DNA of 64,000 bases from Candidatus Brockarchaeota archaeon (lineage in GTDB: Archaea > Thermoproteota > EX4484-205 > JAAOZO01), in assembly GCA_017601145.1 (NCBI GenBank), contig JAFNIV010000001.1, forward strand, positions 39,899 to 103,898, in the 5' to 3' direction. Positions 9,282-18,046 of the stretch are shown here, piece by piece. A model generated the notes under the pieces. That model had not been told where the DNA came from. It saw nothing but the letters and a program-made list of their open reading frames with translations, and ran no database searches. The translations under genes were made by a program, and so were the position numbers. How positions within the stretch are numbered: position 1 is the stretch's first letter; each line of letters opens with the position of its first letter.

Positions 9282-9340
9282 ATTGATAACAAACAAGGAT
9301 ATTTAAAAGTATGTAAAGAATTCAACATAATTATTTCAAA

Positions 9341-10258
9341 CTAGTCTATTATTACCTCCATAAGGTCTTCTGCTGCAACGACATTTTTAAAAACTCTCTT
9401 TGCATCTTCTACAAGTATGGCAGTATCTTTATATCTGGCGCTGAAGTGAGTTAAAAAAAGTTTTTTAACCTTACCTAATGCAGCAACAACAGCTGCATCG
9501 GAAGCTAAAGAATGAAAAACTTTTCTTGCTGCATCCTCTTTACTTGAATCAAAAGTAGATTCATGCACAAGTATATCAGCACCTCTCGAAAACTCGATTA
9601 AATTTTCAGAATAAGCAGTGTCACCAGTATATACAAGTTTAAAACCAGGTCGAGGAGGACCAACAACCATTTCTGGAGTTATAACTTTCCCGCTTAAAGT
9701 TATGCTTTTACCTTCAATTAGTTCTTTCCTCAATGGACCTTCAGGAATACCAAGCTTACTTGCTACTTCTTCGTTAAACTTTCCAGGCCTATCCTTCTCT
9801 ACAAACTTATACGCCCTGCTTTCTATGCTATGTTTAACTTTAATTGAATACACTTCATAGTCCTTCTCTGAAACCACAAGACCATCTTGAACAATTTCAT
9901 TAATGATTATACTAAAATTTGTACTTTCCTCATCCTCATGAATTGTCGGAAGTAAACAGTTTAAAAAGTCCTTGAGTCCTGGTGGCCCAAACACTTCTAA
10001 GGATTGTGTTCTCTTCATTAAAGACATTGTCATTATTAAGCCAGGTAAGCCAAGAACGTGATCACCATGCATATGTGTAATGAAGATTTTATTAACTTTT
10101 ACCGGGCTCAATTGCGCCTTTATCATCCTATGTTGAGTACCTTCACCTACATCAAAAAGGATAATTTCACCGTTCCATACTAGCGCTAAAGAAGGTAAAC
10201 TTCTAGATTCTGTTGGAACTCCTGCAGACGTCCCAAGAAAGACAAGTTTACCTCTCAA
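9341..10258 (-). CDS. rnz: Ribonuclease Z (tRNA 3' endonuclease)
   Basis: Cuts the 3' trailer from pre-tRNAs. The 305-aa protein has the short-form RNase Z layout: an N-terminal LGTSAGVPTESRSLPSL, the zinc motif THMHGDHVLGLPG (H62, H64, D66, H67), KLVYTGDTAY carrying the bridging aspartate, and FLTHFSARYKD near the C-terminus. It lies 2 bp downstream of the Trm-G10 methyltransferase, so it ends a three-gene operon prs, trm, rnz. Two of the three act on tRNA. Confidence 0.95.
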   Translation of the reverse strand: MRGKLVFLGTSAGVPTESRSLPSLALVWNGEIILFDVGEGTQHRMIKAQLSPVKVNKIFITHMHGDHVLGLPGLIMTMSLMKRTQSLEVFGPPGLKDFLNCLLPTIHEDEESTNFSIIINEIVQDGLVVSEKDYEVYSIKVKHSIESRAYKFVEKDRPGKFNEEVASKLGIPEGPLRKELIEGKSITLSGKVITPEMVVGPPRPGFKLVYTGDTAYSENLIEFSRGADILVHESTFDSSKEDAARKVFHSLASDAAVVAALGKVKKLFLTHFSARYKDTAILVEDAKRVFKNVVAAEDLMEVIID

Positions 10259-10260
10259 AG

Positions 10261-11295
10261 TTAGCTCACCTTACGAGAAGCTAAAAAAACTCTAGTTAGC
10301 TTATCATGAACTATAACTTCATCTTCAGAAACTATATGAAAACCATTCTCATTTAATAACGTTTTTACTTCTAAACCTTTTGGATAAACCATAGCAAAGT
10401 ATCCACCTTTTTTAATGATACCAGAAAGGTTAGCTATAAATCTTGTGTAGAGATTAACTAGGGACTCTTTTTTAAGTTTTGGAGACAGTCTTCCATACGG
10501 AGGATCAGTTGCTACTTTGGTTGCTTTCACTACAGGAAGGAACCTAGAGTCGCCTCTTATTAGATCATAGTTAAGAGCACCATAAAAAACAAGATTCTCT
10601 TTAGCCCCACGCAGCATTTTTTCTTTAAAGTCTAGCCCCACTACTCTTGCTCCTATTAATTCAGCTTCAAGAAGGATTCCGCCCATACCACAGAAAGGAT
10701 CCAAGAAAATATCGTCTTTTTTTACTCTCGCTAGGTTTACTAAAGCTCGTGACAAATCCGGAGGAAGCATCGAAGCATGAAATTTTGGCTTAATCTTATT
10801 TTGTCGCTCTTTTAAATTTTTTCTTTCTGAATACTTCAAAAATTTCCCTAAGGCATAGGCATCATTTTCAATATGGAGAATAAAAATTTCCTCTGGATTT
10901 TCGAAATTTGTTTTCTTCATAAACTTTTCGGAAAGGATAGAACCAACCTTTCTTTCTAGAAGACTTACTTCCTCGGGGGGTATAGCTCTTTCGACCCTAT
11001 TAACTCTGACATAGAAACTTCCTCCTTCATTAAGATTTAGCTTATGGAGAAAACTAAAAAGATTTGAAACTGACCCTCTTTGAAAAATAAGTTCTTCGCA
11101 TAAAAAATGAGAAATGGCAACTCTTTGAATAGATTCTTTCGCCTTATTAAGCTCACAGGTAAATCTGCTCAAATACTTAGTTCCAGGTTTCAAAGAGAAA
11201 TTAGATTCAGTAGCTTCAAGGCTTCCAACTAGTTCACTCTTAGGCAAGGAACCATATTTTCCTGCATGAACCACGAAAAAGTCTTTTGCACTCAT
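10261..11295 (-). CDS. tRNA (guanine-N2) methyltransferase, Trm-G10/Trm11 type
   Basis: A 344-aa protein with an N-terminal THUMP-like half and a C-terminal Rossmann methyltransferase. Motif I is DPFCGMGGILLEAELIGA and the catalytic motif IV is DPPYGR, as in archaeal Trm-G10 enzymes that methylate G10 of tRNA to m2G/m22G. The ATG at 11295 overlaps the stop of the PRPP synthetase gene (TAATG). A further upstream in-frame start would read through prs and add an unrelated leader, so I rejected it. The MTase fold is firm; G10 specificity rests on family resemblance. Confidence 0.87.
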   Translation of the reverse strand: MSAKDFFVVHAGKYGSLPKSELVGSLEATESNFSLKPGTKYLSRFTCELNKAKESIQRVAISHFLCEELIFQRGSVSNLFSFLHKLNLNEGGSFYVRVNRVERAIPPEEVSLLERKVGSILSEKFMKKTNFENPEEIFILHIENDAYALGKFLKYSERKNLKERQNKIKPKFHASMLPPDLSRALVNLARVKKDDIFLDPFCGMGGILLEAELIGARVVGLDFKEKMLRGAKENLVFYGALNYDLIRGDSRFLPVVKATKVATDPPYGRLSPKLKKESLVNLYTRFIANLSGIIKKGGYFAMVYPKGLEVKTLLNENGFHIVSEDEVIVHDKLTRVFLASRKVS

Positions 11296-12182
11296 TAAAC
11301 CATTTGCCTTAGCTTTTCCACAATTTCTCTTGATACAGAAAAACTTGTAAATTTTCCTTCTACAGTATCTGAACAAAAAATATTTCTTACACCTGCTTCT
11401 TTTATTCTCTCTTCTGCATTACCAACGAACAACCCATGAATGCATACAAGGTCAATATCTTTTACACCCTCAGTCTTGAGAATTTTCGCAGCTTCGGAAA
11501 TAGTACCCCCAGTACTTACAATATCATCAAAGAGCAAAACCTCTGAGTTACTGTTAATAGCCTTACCTATCTTAGATTTGACTTCTCCTGAGTATTTATT
11601 CCTACTTTTAGTAAGCCAACCATAATCACTTCCTAAAAGTTTTGAGATCTCAGCTACTTTGTTTAATCGGCCTTCATCAGGCGCAACCACAACATAATTC
11701 TTTTTAAGGACTTCTTTAATAAAGTATAAGACAGAGTTTGTTGCACTAATTGATTCTGCCTTTTCCCCGAAAAAAGAAATTGATTCGGTGCTATGAGGTT
11801 CAACTACAAATATCTTTTTGAAATAAAATGAGCTTAGTACCTTTGAAACAATTCTTGAAGAAATTGCTTCTCCAGGTAAGAACATCTTATCTTGTCTAGC
11901 ATAAGCAAGGTATGGAATCACAAGAATGATTTCCTTAACTCCTATATCATTTAACACAGATAACATTTGAAGTAAAACGAATAAGTTTCTATCTTGAGGA
12001 GGAGAAAGAGAATTAACTAATACTACTAGATCTTCTTTTTTAATGCCATCTATTTTAACGTAGCTTTCACCATCGGGAAATATTTTGTATGTTAGATTAA
12101 CTTTTTCAATACCCATTAATTCAGAAACTCTGTTACCTAAAATATTTGAAGATGGACCAATAAGAAGTTTTAAGGTATTCAT
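11295..12182 (-). CDS. prs: Ribose-phosphate pyrophosphokinase (PRPP synthetase)
   Basis: Makes phosphoribosyl pyrophosphate from ribose-5-phosphate and ATP for nucleotide, histidine and tryptophan synthesis. The 295-aa protein shows the family landmarks: YARQDKMFLPGEAIS (ATP site), VVEPHS, VVAPDEGRL, and the PRPP loop LLFDDIVSTGGTI. Its length is that of the compact archaeal class. It is first in an operon with the tRNA methyltransferase and RNase Z. It may use an ATG at 12182; little leader separates it from an AT-rich box at about 12215. Confidence 0.95.
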   Translation of the reverse strand: MNTLKLLIGPSSNILGNRVSELMGIEKVNLTYKIFPDGESYVKIDGIKKEDLVVLVNSLSPPQDRNLFVLLQMLSVLNDIGVKEIILVIPYLAYARQDKMFLPGEAISSRIVSKVLSSFYFKKIFVVEPHSTESISFFGEKAESISATNSVLYFIKEVLKKNYVVVAPDEGRLNKVAEISKLLGSDYGWLTKSRNKYSGEVKSKIGKAINSNSEVLLFDDIVSTGGTISEAAKILKTEGVKDIDLVCIHGLFVGNAEERIKEAGVRNIFCSDTVEGKFTSFSVSREIVEKLRQMV

Positions 12183-12214
12183 TAGTAGTTGACACGAGAA
12201 AGGAAAGCTAATAT

Positions 12215-13258
12215 TTAAAGATTAAATAAACTAAAACTAGAAATCTTTGCTTCTCCTAATATTGGAATCTTTTCACCACATTTGGGGCATTTGTTATCTT
12301 TTGTTAGGTTCACTTTAGTAACAAAAAAGCCATTTCTTTCTATTAAAAGTGTACCACACTTTGGGCAGTAAGTATTCTCAGACTCATGTCCAGGCAGATT
12401 ACCAGCGTATACGTAGCGAAGACCAAAATCTTTCGCTAACTTTATCGACTTTTCTATGGTTTCAACCGGAGTTGGAGGGACATCGTTCATTAAATAATTC
12501 GGAAAAAAACGTAGCACATGAAATGGAACATCTGGACCAAGGTTATCTACTATCCACTTTGCAAGAGCCCTTAGGTCTTCCATGAAATCGCCTTCCTTTG
12601 GAACTACAAGGTTTGTAATTTCAATGTGAACTTTTTTCTCTTTTAAAGCAAGTAATCCTTCAAAAATGTGATCAACGCCTGGCACAGTCATCCGCTTTAA
12701 ATAAAAATTCTTGTTTGCATTGCCTTTAAAATCAACGGTAGCAGCATCCAAGTACTTAGAAATTAAGTCAATAGCTTCAACACTCATTGAACCATTAGTC
12801 ACAAATGTGTTCTTAATTCCATATTGACTTGCGATTTTTGAGGTATCGTATGCGAACTCTATGTTTATTGTTGGTTCAGTGTAAGTGTAACTTATTGCTG
12901 TAGCTCTATATTTTCTAGCTTGGTCAACGACATCTTCGGGGGTTCTGTTACTTCCAATAATTTCTCGTTCTTGGGAAATGTCCCAATTACAACAGAACTG
13001 GCAACGATAGTTACAGCCTACTGTTGCTATTGAATAAGCAGTACTTCCGGGCCAAAAATGAAATAGAGGCTTCTTTTCTATTGGATCTAAGTTCTCTGCT
13101 ACTAACTTCCCGTAAACTAAGCTATAGAGTTTTCCATCAATATTTTTCTTTACCATACAAAAACCAAGCTTACCTTCAGGAATTATACACTTTCTAAAGC
13201 AGGCATTACATCTAACTACTTTATTTTCTAATTTATTGTAAATATACGCTTCTTTCAT
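12215..13258 (-). CDS. amrS: AmmeMemoRadiSam-type radical SAM protein
   Basis: A 347-aa radical SAM protein. An N-terminal zinc-like region (CNACFRKC, residues 17-24) precedes DPIEKKPLFHFWPGS and the iron-sulfur motif CNYRCQFC (C82, C86, C89) followed by NWDISQ. The C-terminus has two more CPKCG pairs. This order is typical of the AmrS family, whose partners AMMECR1 and MEMO are not in the window. The reaction is not established to my knowledge. It is divergent from a second radical SAM protein at 13474. Confidence 0.85.
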   Translation of the reverse strand: MKEAYIYNKLENKVVRCNACFRKCIIPEGKLGFCMVKKNIDGKLYSLVYGKLVAENLDPIEKKPLFHFWPGSTAYSIATVGCNYRCQFCCNWDISQEREIIGSNRTPEDVVDQARKYRATAISYTYTEPTINIEFAYDTSKIASQYGIKNTFVTNGSMSVEAIDLISKYLDAATVDFKGNANKNFYLKRMTVPGVDHIFEGLLALKEKKVHIEITNLVVPKEGDFMEDLRALAKWIVDNLGPDVPFHVLRFFPNYLMNDVPPTPVETIEKSIKLAKDFGLRYVYAGNLPGHESENTYCPKCGTLLIERNGFFVTKVNLTKDNKCPKCGEKIPILGEAKISSFSLFNL

Positions 13259-13473
13259 TGTTTAGGCCTTTTTAGTAATAAGAAAAAGGCCATTTATTTA
13301 AGAATTTCTAAGTTAAAAAGGAAGATAAAGTTAAGATTTGTATCATCTCCGAACTAAAACTTAGAAGAGAGTGCACAATAAGTTTTCTAGCCCATCTTAT
13401 AAAAAAGGGATCTTTTCATGAAGTTGAAGAAAAGCAAAAAATTTAACTAGAGGAAGATATAAACAAACAAAAG

Positions 13474-14550
13474 TTGTGGAAAATAATTAGGCCTGATGCG
13501 ATAGAAGTTCTTTATGACGTTAAAGCAAGAGCTTCTCTTAGCCATTATTTTAGTGTAATGGAGAACAAGAGACCTGCTAAGTTTATAGTTTCTAAAGCAA
13601 TTGAAGTTGAAAAGATTGAGGAGCTAGGCTTAGAAGATCTCTGGAGAGTTCATGAAGAAAAAATGAAAGAATTTAAAGAAGTAGAAGGAACATTATCTTT
13701 AACGAAACTGAAAGAAAGATCGCCAAATTTACTTAACTTAAAAGTGGAAATAGCAAAAAAGCTTATGGAATCCTGTGTACTTTGCGAACATAGATGTAAG
13801 GTAAATAGAATGGCAGGGCAACGAGGTGTTTGTAAAGCTGGAAAAGAACTTGTTGTTTCATCTATGTTCGATCATTATGGAGAAGAAGCTGAATTAGTAC
13901 CAAGCTTTACAGTTTTTACTTTAGGCTGTTCATTTAAATGTTTACATTGCCAAAACTACTCAATTTCACAGTGGCTTGAAAAAGGAGAAGAAATGAGTTC
14001 TGAAGAAGTAGCAAAAAACGTTGACCAAGCAAGAAGAAATGGTTCCAGAAATTTAAACTGCGTAGGAGGAAATCCAGACCAATATTTATATTCTTGGTTA
14101 AGAGTTTTTTTAAAGCTAAGAGAGAATATACCAATAGTTTGGAACTCAAATGCTTATTATTCATATGAACAAATGTTACTATTGGACGGAGTTATAGACC
14201 TATACTTATTAGATTTTAAGTACGGGAATGATAAATGCGCTTACGAAATTTCTGGAATAAAAAATTATACAAACACAGTAAAGAGAAATCATGTAATGGC
14301 AAAAAAATCAGGAGACTTGCTAATAAGAATCTTAGTTTTACCTGGCCATCTCTATTGTTGTTTAAAAACAATAGTAGAGTGGATATCAAAAAACTTAGGA
14401 GAGAACACAAGAGTTAATTTGATGTGGCAATACTATCCAGCGTGGAAAGCTTTTGAAAGGGAAGAACTGAGGAGAAGGCTAACTCAAGAAGAAATGAGAG
14501 AATCATTAAGAATTGCAAAAGAAGCAGGACTAAAAAACATAATTACTTAG
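13474..14550 (+). CDS. PflX-like radical SAM protein
   Basis: A 358-aa radical SAM protein of the PflX group (related to pyruvate formate-lyase activating enzymes). It has a CVLCEHRCKVNR cysteine cluster near residue 101, the iron-sulfur motif CSFKCLHC (C152, C156, C159), then CVGGNPDQ and WNSNAYYS. The substrate is unknown. The start is TTG at 13474, the only start that keeps the conserved length; the upstream 13.26-13.47 kb stretch has only a short open segment. It converges with cobA, and the two stop codons interlock at 14547-14550. Confidence 0.85.
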   Translation: MWKIIRPDAIEVLYDVKARASLSHYFSVMENKRPAKFIVSKAIEVEKIEELGLEDLWRVHEEKMKEFKEVEGTLSLTKLKERSPNLLNLKVEIAKKLMESCVLCEHRCKVNRMAGQRGVCKAGKELVVSSMFDHYGEEAELVPSFTVFTLGCSFKCLHCQNYSISQWLEKGEEMSSEEVAKNVDQARRNGSRNLNCVGGNPDQYLYSWLRVFLKLRENIPIVWNSNAYYSYEQMLLLDGVIDLYLLDFKYGNDKCAYEISGIKNYTNTVKRNHVMAKKSGDLLIRILVLPGHLYCCLKTIVEWISKNLGENTRVNLMWQYYPAWKAFEREELRRRLTQEEMRESLRIAKEAGLKNIIT

Positions 14551-14559
14551 TAAGTAATT
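14541..14559. terminator. Perfect palindrome spanning two convergent stop codons
   Basis: AATTACTTA, one G, TAAGTAATT: a perfect 9-bp inverted repeat with a 1-nt spacer. It contains the stop codons of both convergent genes (the radical SAM gene ending at 14550 and cobA ending at 14547). The position suggests a shared bidirectional end-of-transcript signal, though the hairpin is AT-rich and has almost no loop, so DNA-level function is equally possible. Confidence 0.4.
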
Positions 14560-15056
14560 CCGATCTTACTATAGATTTCTTTAGGGTACTTAACTTCAGT
14601 TATTACATTAACGACATCAGCTCTGTTTATAAGTTCAGGTGGAGCATACCTACCAGTTAGCACTACGTCTGTTTCTTCAGGCACTTCATCTAAAAACTTT
14701 AAAACTTCATTTACATCGAGTAAGCCAATTGCTACTGCAAGATTTATTTCATCCAAAACTAGAAGATGTGGTTTTTCTTTTAATTTTTCACGAGCAAAGT
14801 TTAGTCCATTCTTAGCTAACTCCTTATCCTTTTGTCGTGGATTTTTTAAATCAATGAATTCAGGAGTTCCAAATAAATATGCTTCGTAAAATGGTTTTAA
14901 TTTCTCCTGAATAGCATATTCTCCAATTTCTTTCCTTCCTTTCATGAAGAAAATTATTACTGCTTTTAAGCCATGACCAGCAGTTCTTATTGCTAAACCA
15001 ATAGCATTAGTAGTCTTTCCAGGGCCAGTACCAGTATAGAGAAATATTTTTCCCAT
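14547..15056 (-). CDS. cobA: Cob(I)alamin adenosyltransferase (CobA/BtuR type)
   Basis: Transfers the adenosyl group from ATP to cobalt, giving adenosylcobalamin. Visible features are the P-loop YTGTGPGKTT near residues 7-16, IGLAIRTAGHGLKAVIIFFMKG, and LLVLDEINLAVAIGLL, all typical of the CobA/CobO fold. The ATG at 15056 comes 2 nt after the nrdJ stop. Co-transcription with an adenosylcobalamin-dependent ribonucleotide reductase gives it an obvious job: supplying that enzyme's cofactor. No other cobalamin gene is nearby. Confidence 0.92.
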   Translation of the reverse strand: MGKIFLYTGTGPGKTTNAIGLAIRTAGHGLKAVIIFFMKGRKEIGEYAIQEKLKPFYEAYLFGTPEFIDLKNPRQKDKELAKNGLNFAREKLKEKPHLLVLDEINLAVAIGLLDVNEVLKFLDEVPEETDVVLTGRYAPPELINRADVVNVITEVKYPKEIYSKIGITY

Positions 15057-15058
15057 TT

Positions 15059-17683
15059 TTATGCCACCGGGCAGTAACTCCAACCACAATCAAGACAAGT
15101 TTTACAGCCACCTTCAACTATGATTCTACTGCTTCCACAAACGGGGCATTTTTCTGTGTTGTTCTTCTGCTCTCTACTTTGTTGAAGATCTACTAACTCT
15201 TTTACAGGATCACTTTGTTTCTTTAAACTTACACTAACAAACTGAGAACTGGTTGTTAAAACTTCTATTCCTAATTCCCGCAAAAGATCTAAAGTTTTAT
15301 TGCTAACTAAGTTTGAATAGCTTCCTTTTCTAGAGCTTGGAGCTACTAAAACTTGAGAGGGAAGGGAACCATCTCTGTATATCGTAATACCCTTAATACC
15401 TAAAGCATGCGCAAAGATGTAAGCAGATTTTACATCTTCAGGCTTCACCCAAGAAGGCATATTTATTGTTTTGCTTGTAGCAGCAGTTATCCATTTGGAA
15501 AAACAAGCTTGAGCCCTTACATGATCCCACCAAGGAATATCCAATGCAGTTTGAAAAACTTTTCTTAATTCTATTGGTATTTCTTCAATATCCTGGATTG
15601 AACCACCCTGATCGTTGATTTCTTTTAAAAGACGCTCGTTGTACATTCCGATAGATTTGAGTTTGTTTTTGAATACTTCATCTACATAGTAAAAAGTTCC
15701 AACAGAGACTCTTTTTTCATACACCAAAGCATAAAGGGGTTCTATCCCAGAAGAAGTATCAGCCAACATAGAAATTGAACCTGTAGGTGCAATTGTAGTA
15801 ACTTCTGCATTACGCATCCCATATATTTTTATTCTTTCTTTTAGGGCTTCCCAATCTAGCCTTTTTTTAGAAGAATAGTAACCTTCTATTGGCATTTCAC
15901 CCCTAGCGTAACCAGAAACATCGTAAAGTGGGAACTTGCCTCGTTCTCTAGCAAGTTCAGTTGATTCCCACATTGCAAAGTAAGTTAAATGTTCACCTAA
16001 AGCTTCCATAAGTTCAAAGCCTTCTTCAGAATTGTACGGAACCTCTAGTAGAAATAACATATCTGCTAACCCCATAATACCTAGCCCAACTTTTCTTGTT
16101 GCTTTTGTTTGTTTTTCTATTTCCTTCAAAGGGAACTTGTTAACGTCTAGAACATTATCTAAGAAACGTAAAGCAACTTTAATTACTTTTTCATATTCGC
16201 TCCAATTAAAGAAAGTTTTTCCATCTTCTGATTCTTCAACAAAGGCTAAAAGATTGATAGAGCCAAGATTGCAGGATTCATTTGGATAGAGAGGCTCTTC
16301 ACCGCAAGGATTCGTAGAATATATTGGTCCAAGAGCAGACTTTAATATGTTGTGTTTGTTAATGTTGTCAAACATTACAACACCAGGGTCTCCTGTACGC
16401 CATGCCGTTGTAGCTACTAAGTCAAGGAGTTTGCTTGCTTCGACTTCGTTCCATATTTTTCTATCTCTTGGATTGATAAGTTTAATTTTTCCATTTTTGT
16501 TTAGTGCATCCCAAAAGTCGTCTGTCAAGAGTACTGAAATGTTAAAATTCTCCAGTTTTCCTCTTTCAAGCTTGCAAGTTACGAATTTCTCAATGTCAGG
16601 ATGATTGATGTTTAGAATGCCCATATTTGCACCTCTTCTCCTCCCTCCTTGCTTTACTACGTCAGTTATAACGTCAATTATTCTCATGAACGAAACTGGC
16701 CCACTTGCTATTCCAGAAGTTGAAGACACAACATCTCCTGCTGGTCTTAGTTTAGAATAATTTATACCAACACCACCACCAGACTTAAATATGATAGCGG
16801 CTTCAGTAGCTGTTTTCATAATGGACTCCATGTCATCGTCAATATCTAAAACAAAACAAGCACTCAGTTGACCGAGTCTTGTTCCTGCATTAAACAGAGT
16901 AGGAGAATTAGGTAGAAATTTCTTTTGAAACATAAGATTATAGTATTCATCAAAATTTGCAACAAAAGAATCAAAATCCCCTTTAAGCAAGGAAGAGAAG
17001 AACTCATCCCAACTCATTTTAGCTTTTCCTTGCTGATTTATTTCGTCATAAAGTGCTTTCATACGTTCAAGATGGTATTCGTTCCAAAGAAAAGCATAAG
17101 TTCCATCTTTCCTTTTTAATCCTACTTTTCCACTCCATTCTTTAGGCGACCATGAAAAACTTTCAGGTTTTATGCTTTCGCCGCCTTTTGGATTAAAAAC
17201 TTTTTCACTGAAGAGTATATCAGGTACTACAACAAGTGCAGAAACTCTTTGAAGCATTTGCTTTGGAGTTTCAATAAGTTCGCCCTTTTCATTTTTAAGT
17301 AAGTAACGACTTGCCATTAATCTAAGTGAATTTGTAGAAAAAACTTTATCTACTTCATCTAATGCATCTTTTTTTAAAATACCTTTTTTTTCCTCCCTAA
17401 TCTGCTCGCGCTCTTTCCTATAAAGTATGTAAGATTTGGCAACATCAAAAAGGCCTTCTTTCATCAACGAAAGTTCAACGATATCCTGAATCTGCTCTAC
17501 AGTTGGAGTTTTTTCAGCTTGATAAATTACCTCTATAGAATTTAACACGTGGGTAAGTGTGCGTTCAAGAGCTTCTTTATCATATTTATTTATACTTTTC
17601 ATTGCCTTAGTTATTGCTCTTTCAATCCTAGTTTTATCAAAATCTACAATTCGTCCATCTCTTTTAATTACTTTTCTACTCAT
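15059..17683 (-). CDS. nrdJ: Ribonucleotide reductase, class II (adenosylcobalamin-dependent)
   Basis: Reduces ribonucleotides to deoxyribonucleotides. The 874-aa protein begins with an ATP-cone (KVIKRDGRIVDFDKTRIERA). The catalytic barrel follows with FFNAG-like LPNSPTLFNAGTR, SACFVLDIDD, VGINYSKLRPAG and the active-site NPCGEEPLYPNESC near residue 457. It ends in a zinc ribbon, CPVCGSSR and CLDCGWSYCPVA. I chose the ATG at 17683; a TTG seven codons earlier is possible, but a TAATAAAG box at about 17715 suits the ATG better. No small subunit gene is adjacent, as expected for class II. It is in an operon with cobA. Confidence 0.95.
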   Translation of the reverse strand: MSRKVIKRDGRIVDFDKTRIERAITKAMKSINKYDKEALERTLTHVLNSIEVIYQAEKTPTVEQIQDIVELSLMKEGLFDVAKSYILYRKEREQIREEKKGILKKDALDEVDKVFSTNSLRLMASRYLLKNEKGELIETPKQMLQRVSALVVVPDILFSEKVFNPKGGESIKPESFSWSPKEWSGKVGLKRKDGTYAFLWNEYHLERMKALYDEINQQGKAKMSWDEFFSSLLKGDFDSFVANFDEYYNLMFQKKFLPNSPTLFNAGTRLGQLSACFVLDIDDDMESIMKTATEAAIIFKSGGGVGINYSKLRPAGDVVSSTSGIASGPVSFMRIIDVITDVVKQGGRRRGANMGILNINHPDIEKFVTCKLERGKLENFNISVLLTDDFWDALNKNGKIKLINPRDRKIWNEVEASKLLDLVATTAWRTGDPGVVMFDNINKHNILKSALGPIYSTNPCGEEPLYPNESCNLGSINLLAFVEESEDGKTFFNWSEYEKVIKVALRFLDNVLDVNKFPLKEIEKQTKATRKVGLGIMGLADMLFLLEVPYNSEEGFELMEALGEHLTYFAMWESTELARERGKFPLYDVSGYARGEMPIEGYYSSKKRLDWEALKERIKIYGMRNAEVTTIAPTGSISMLADTSSGIEPLYALVYEKRVSVGTFYYVDEVFKNKLKSIGMYNERLLKEINDQGGSIQDIEEIPIELRKVFQTALDIPWWDHVRAQACFSKWITAATSKTINMPSWVKPEDVKSAYIFAHALGIKGITIYRDGSLPSQVLVAPSSRKGSYSNLVSNKTLDLLRELGIEVLTTSSQFVSVSLKKQSDPVKELVDLQQSREQKNNTEKCPVCGSSRIIVEGGCKTCLDCGWSYCPVA

Positions 17684-17704
17684 CAAATTGCACACTATTG
17701 CCAA

Positions 17705-18046
17705 AAGGACTTTATTAACTTATTTTTTACATCTCATTACAAGAATGTGTAAAATCCTTAAAAAAATTAAAGCTAAAAATCTAATGAAGCATCAAGAACA
17801 AATAAATTCACTTCTGACAAATTCCCAAATTAGCATAAAAAAGAAATTAATTTACTAAAAACAGGAAAAATATAAAGAAACAAAAAGAAGTAAAAGACTA
17901 AATTTTTCTAGAGAAAATAAAATGGAAGTTTTAAACAAAAATTCTGAACAAAGTTTAACGAAAATTAAAAATGCACTTTATTTGCTTAGAACAGCAATAA
18001 ACGTTGAAAATCTTTCATTTTAAGTAGAACTAGCTTTCTAAAGAAG
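17705..18046. other. AT-rich gap, at most one tiny ORF
   Basis: The stretch is A/T-rich and contains the nrdJ promoter at its left end. A 33-codon ORF (17922-18023, MEVLNKNSEQSLTKIKNALY and on) has an AAAAATATAAAG box about 50 nt upstream but no ribosome site or recognisable similarity. I would not annotate it as a gene without homologues. I see no RNA gene here. Confidence 0.4.

Noticed and set aside
10261-11376. Longer start for the tRNA methyltransferase
   Set aside because: The extra residues are an out-of-frame translation of the prs 3' end; the TAATG overlap start is natural.
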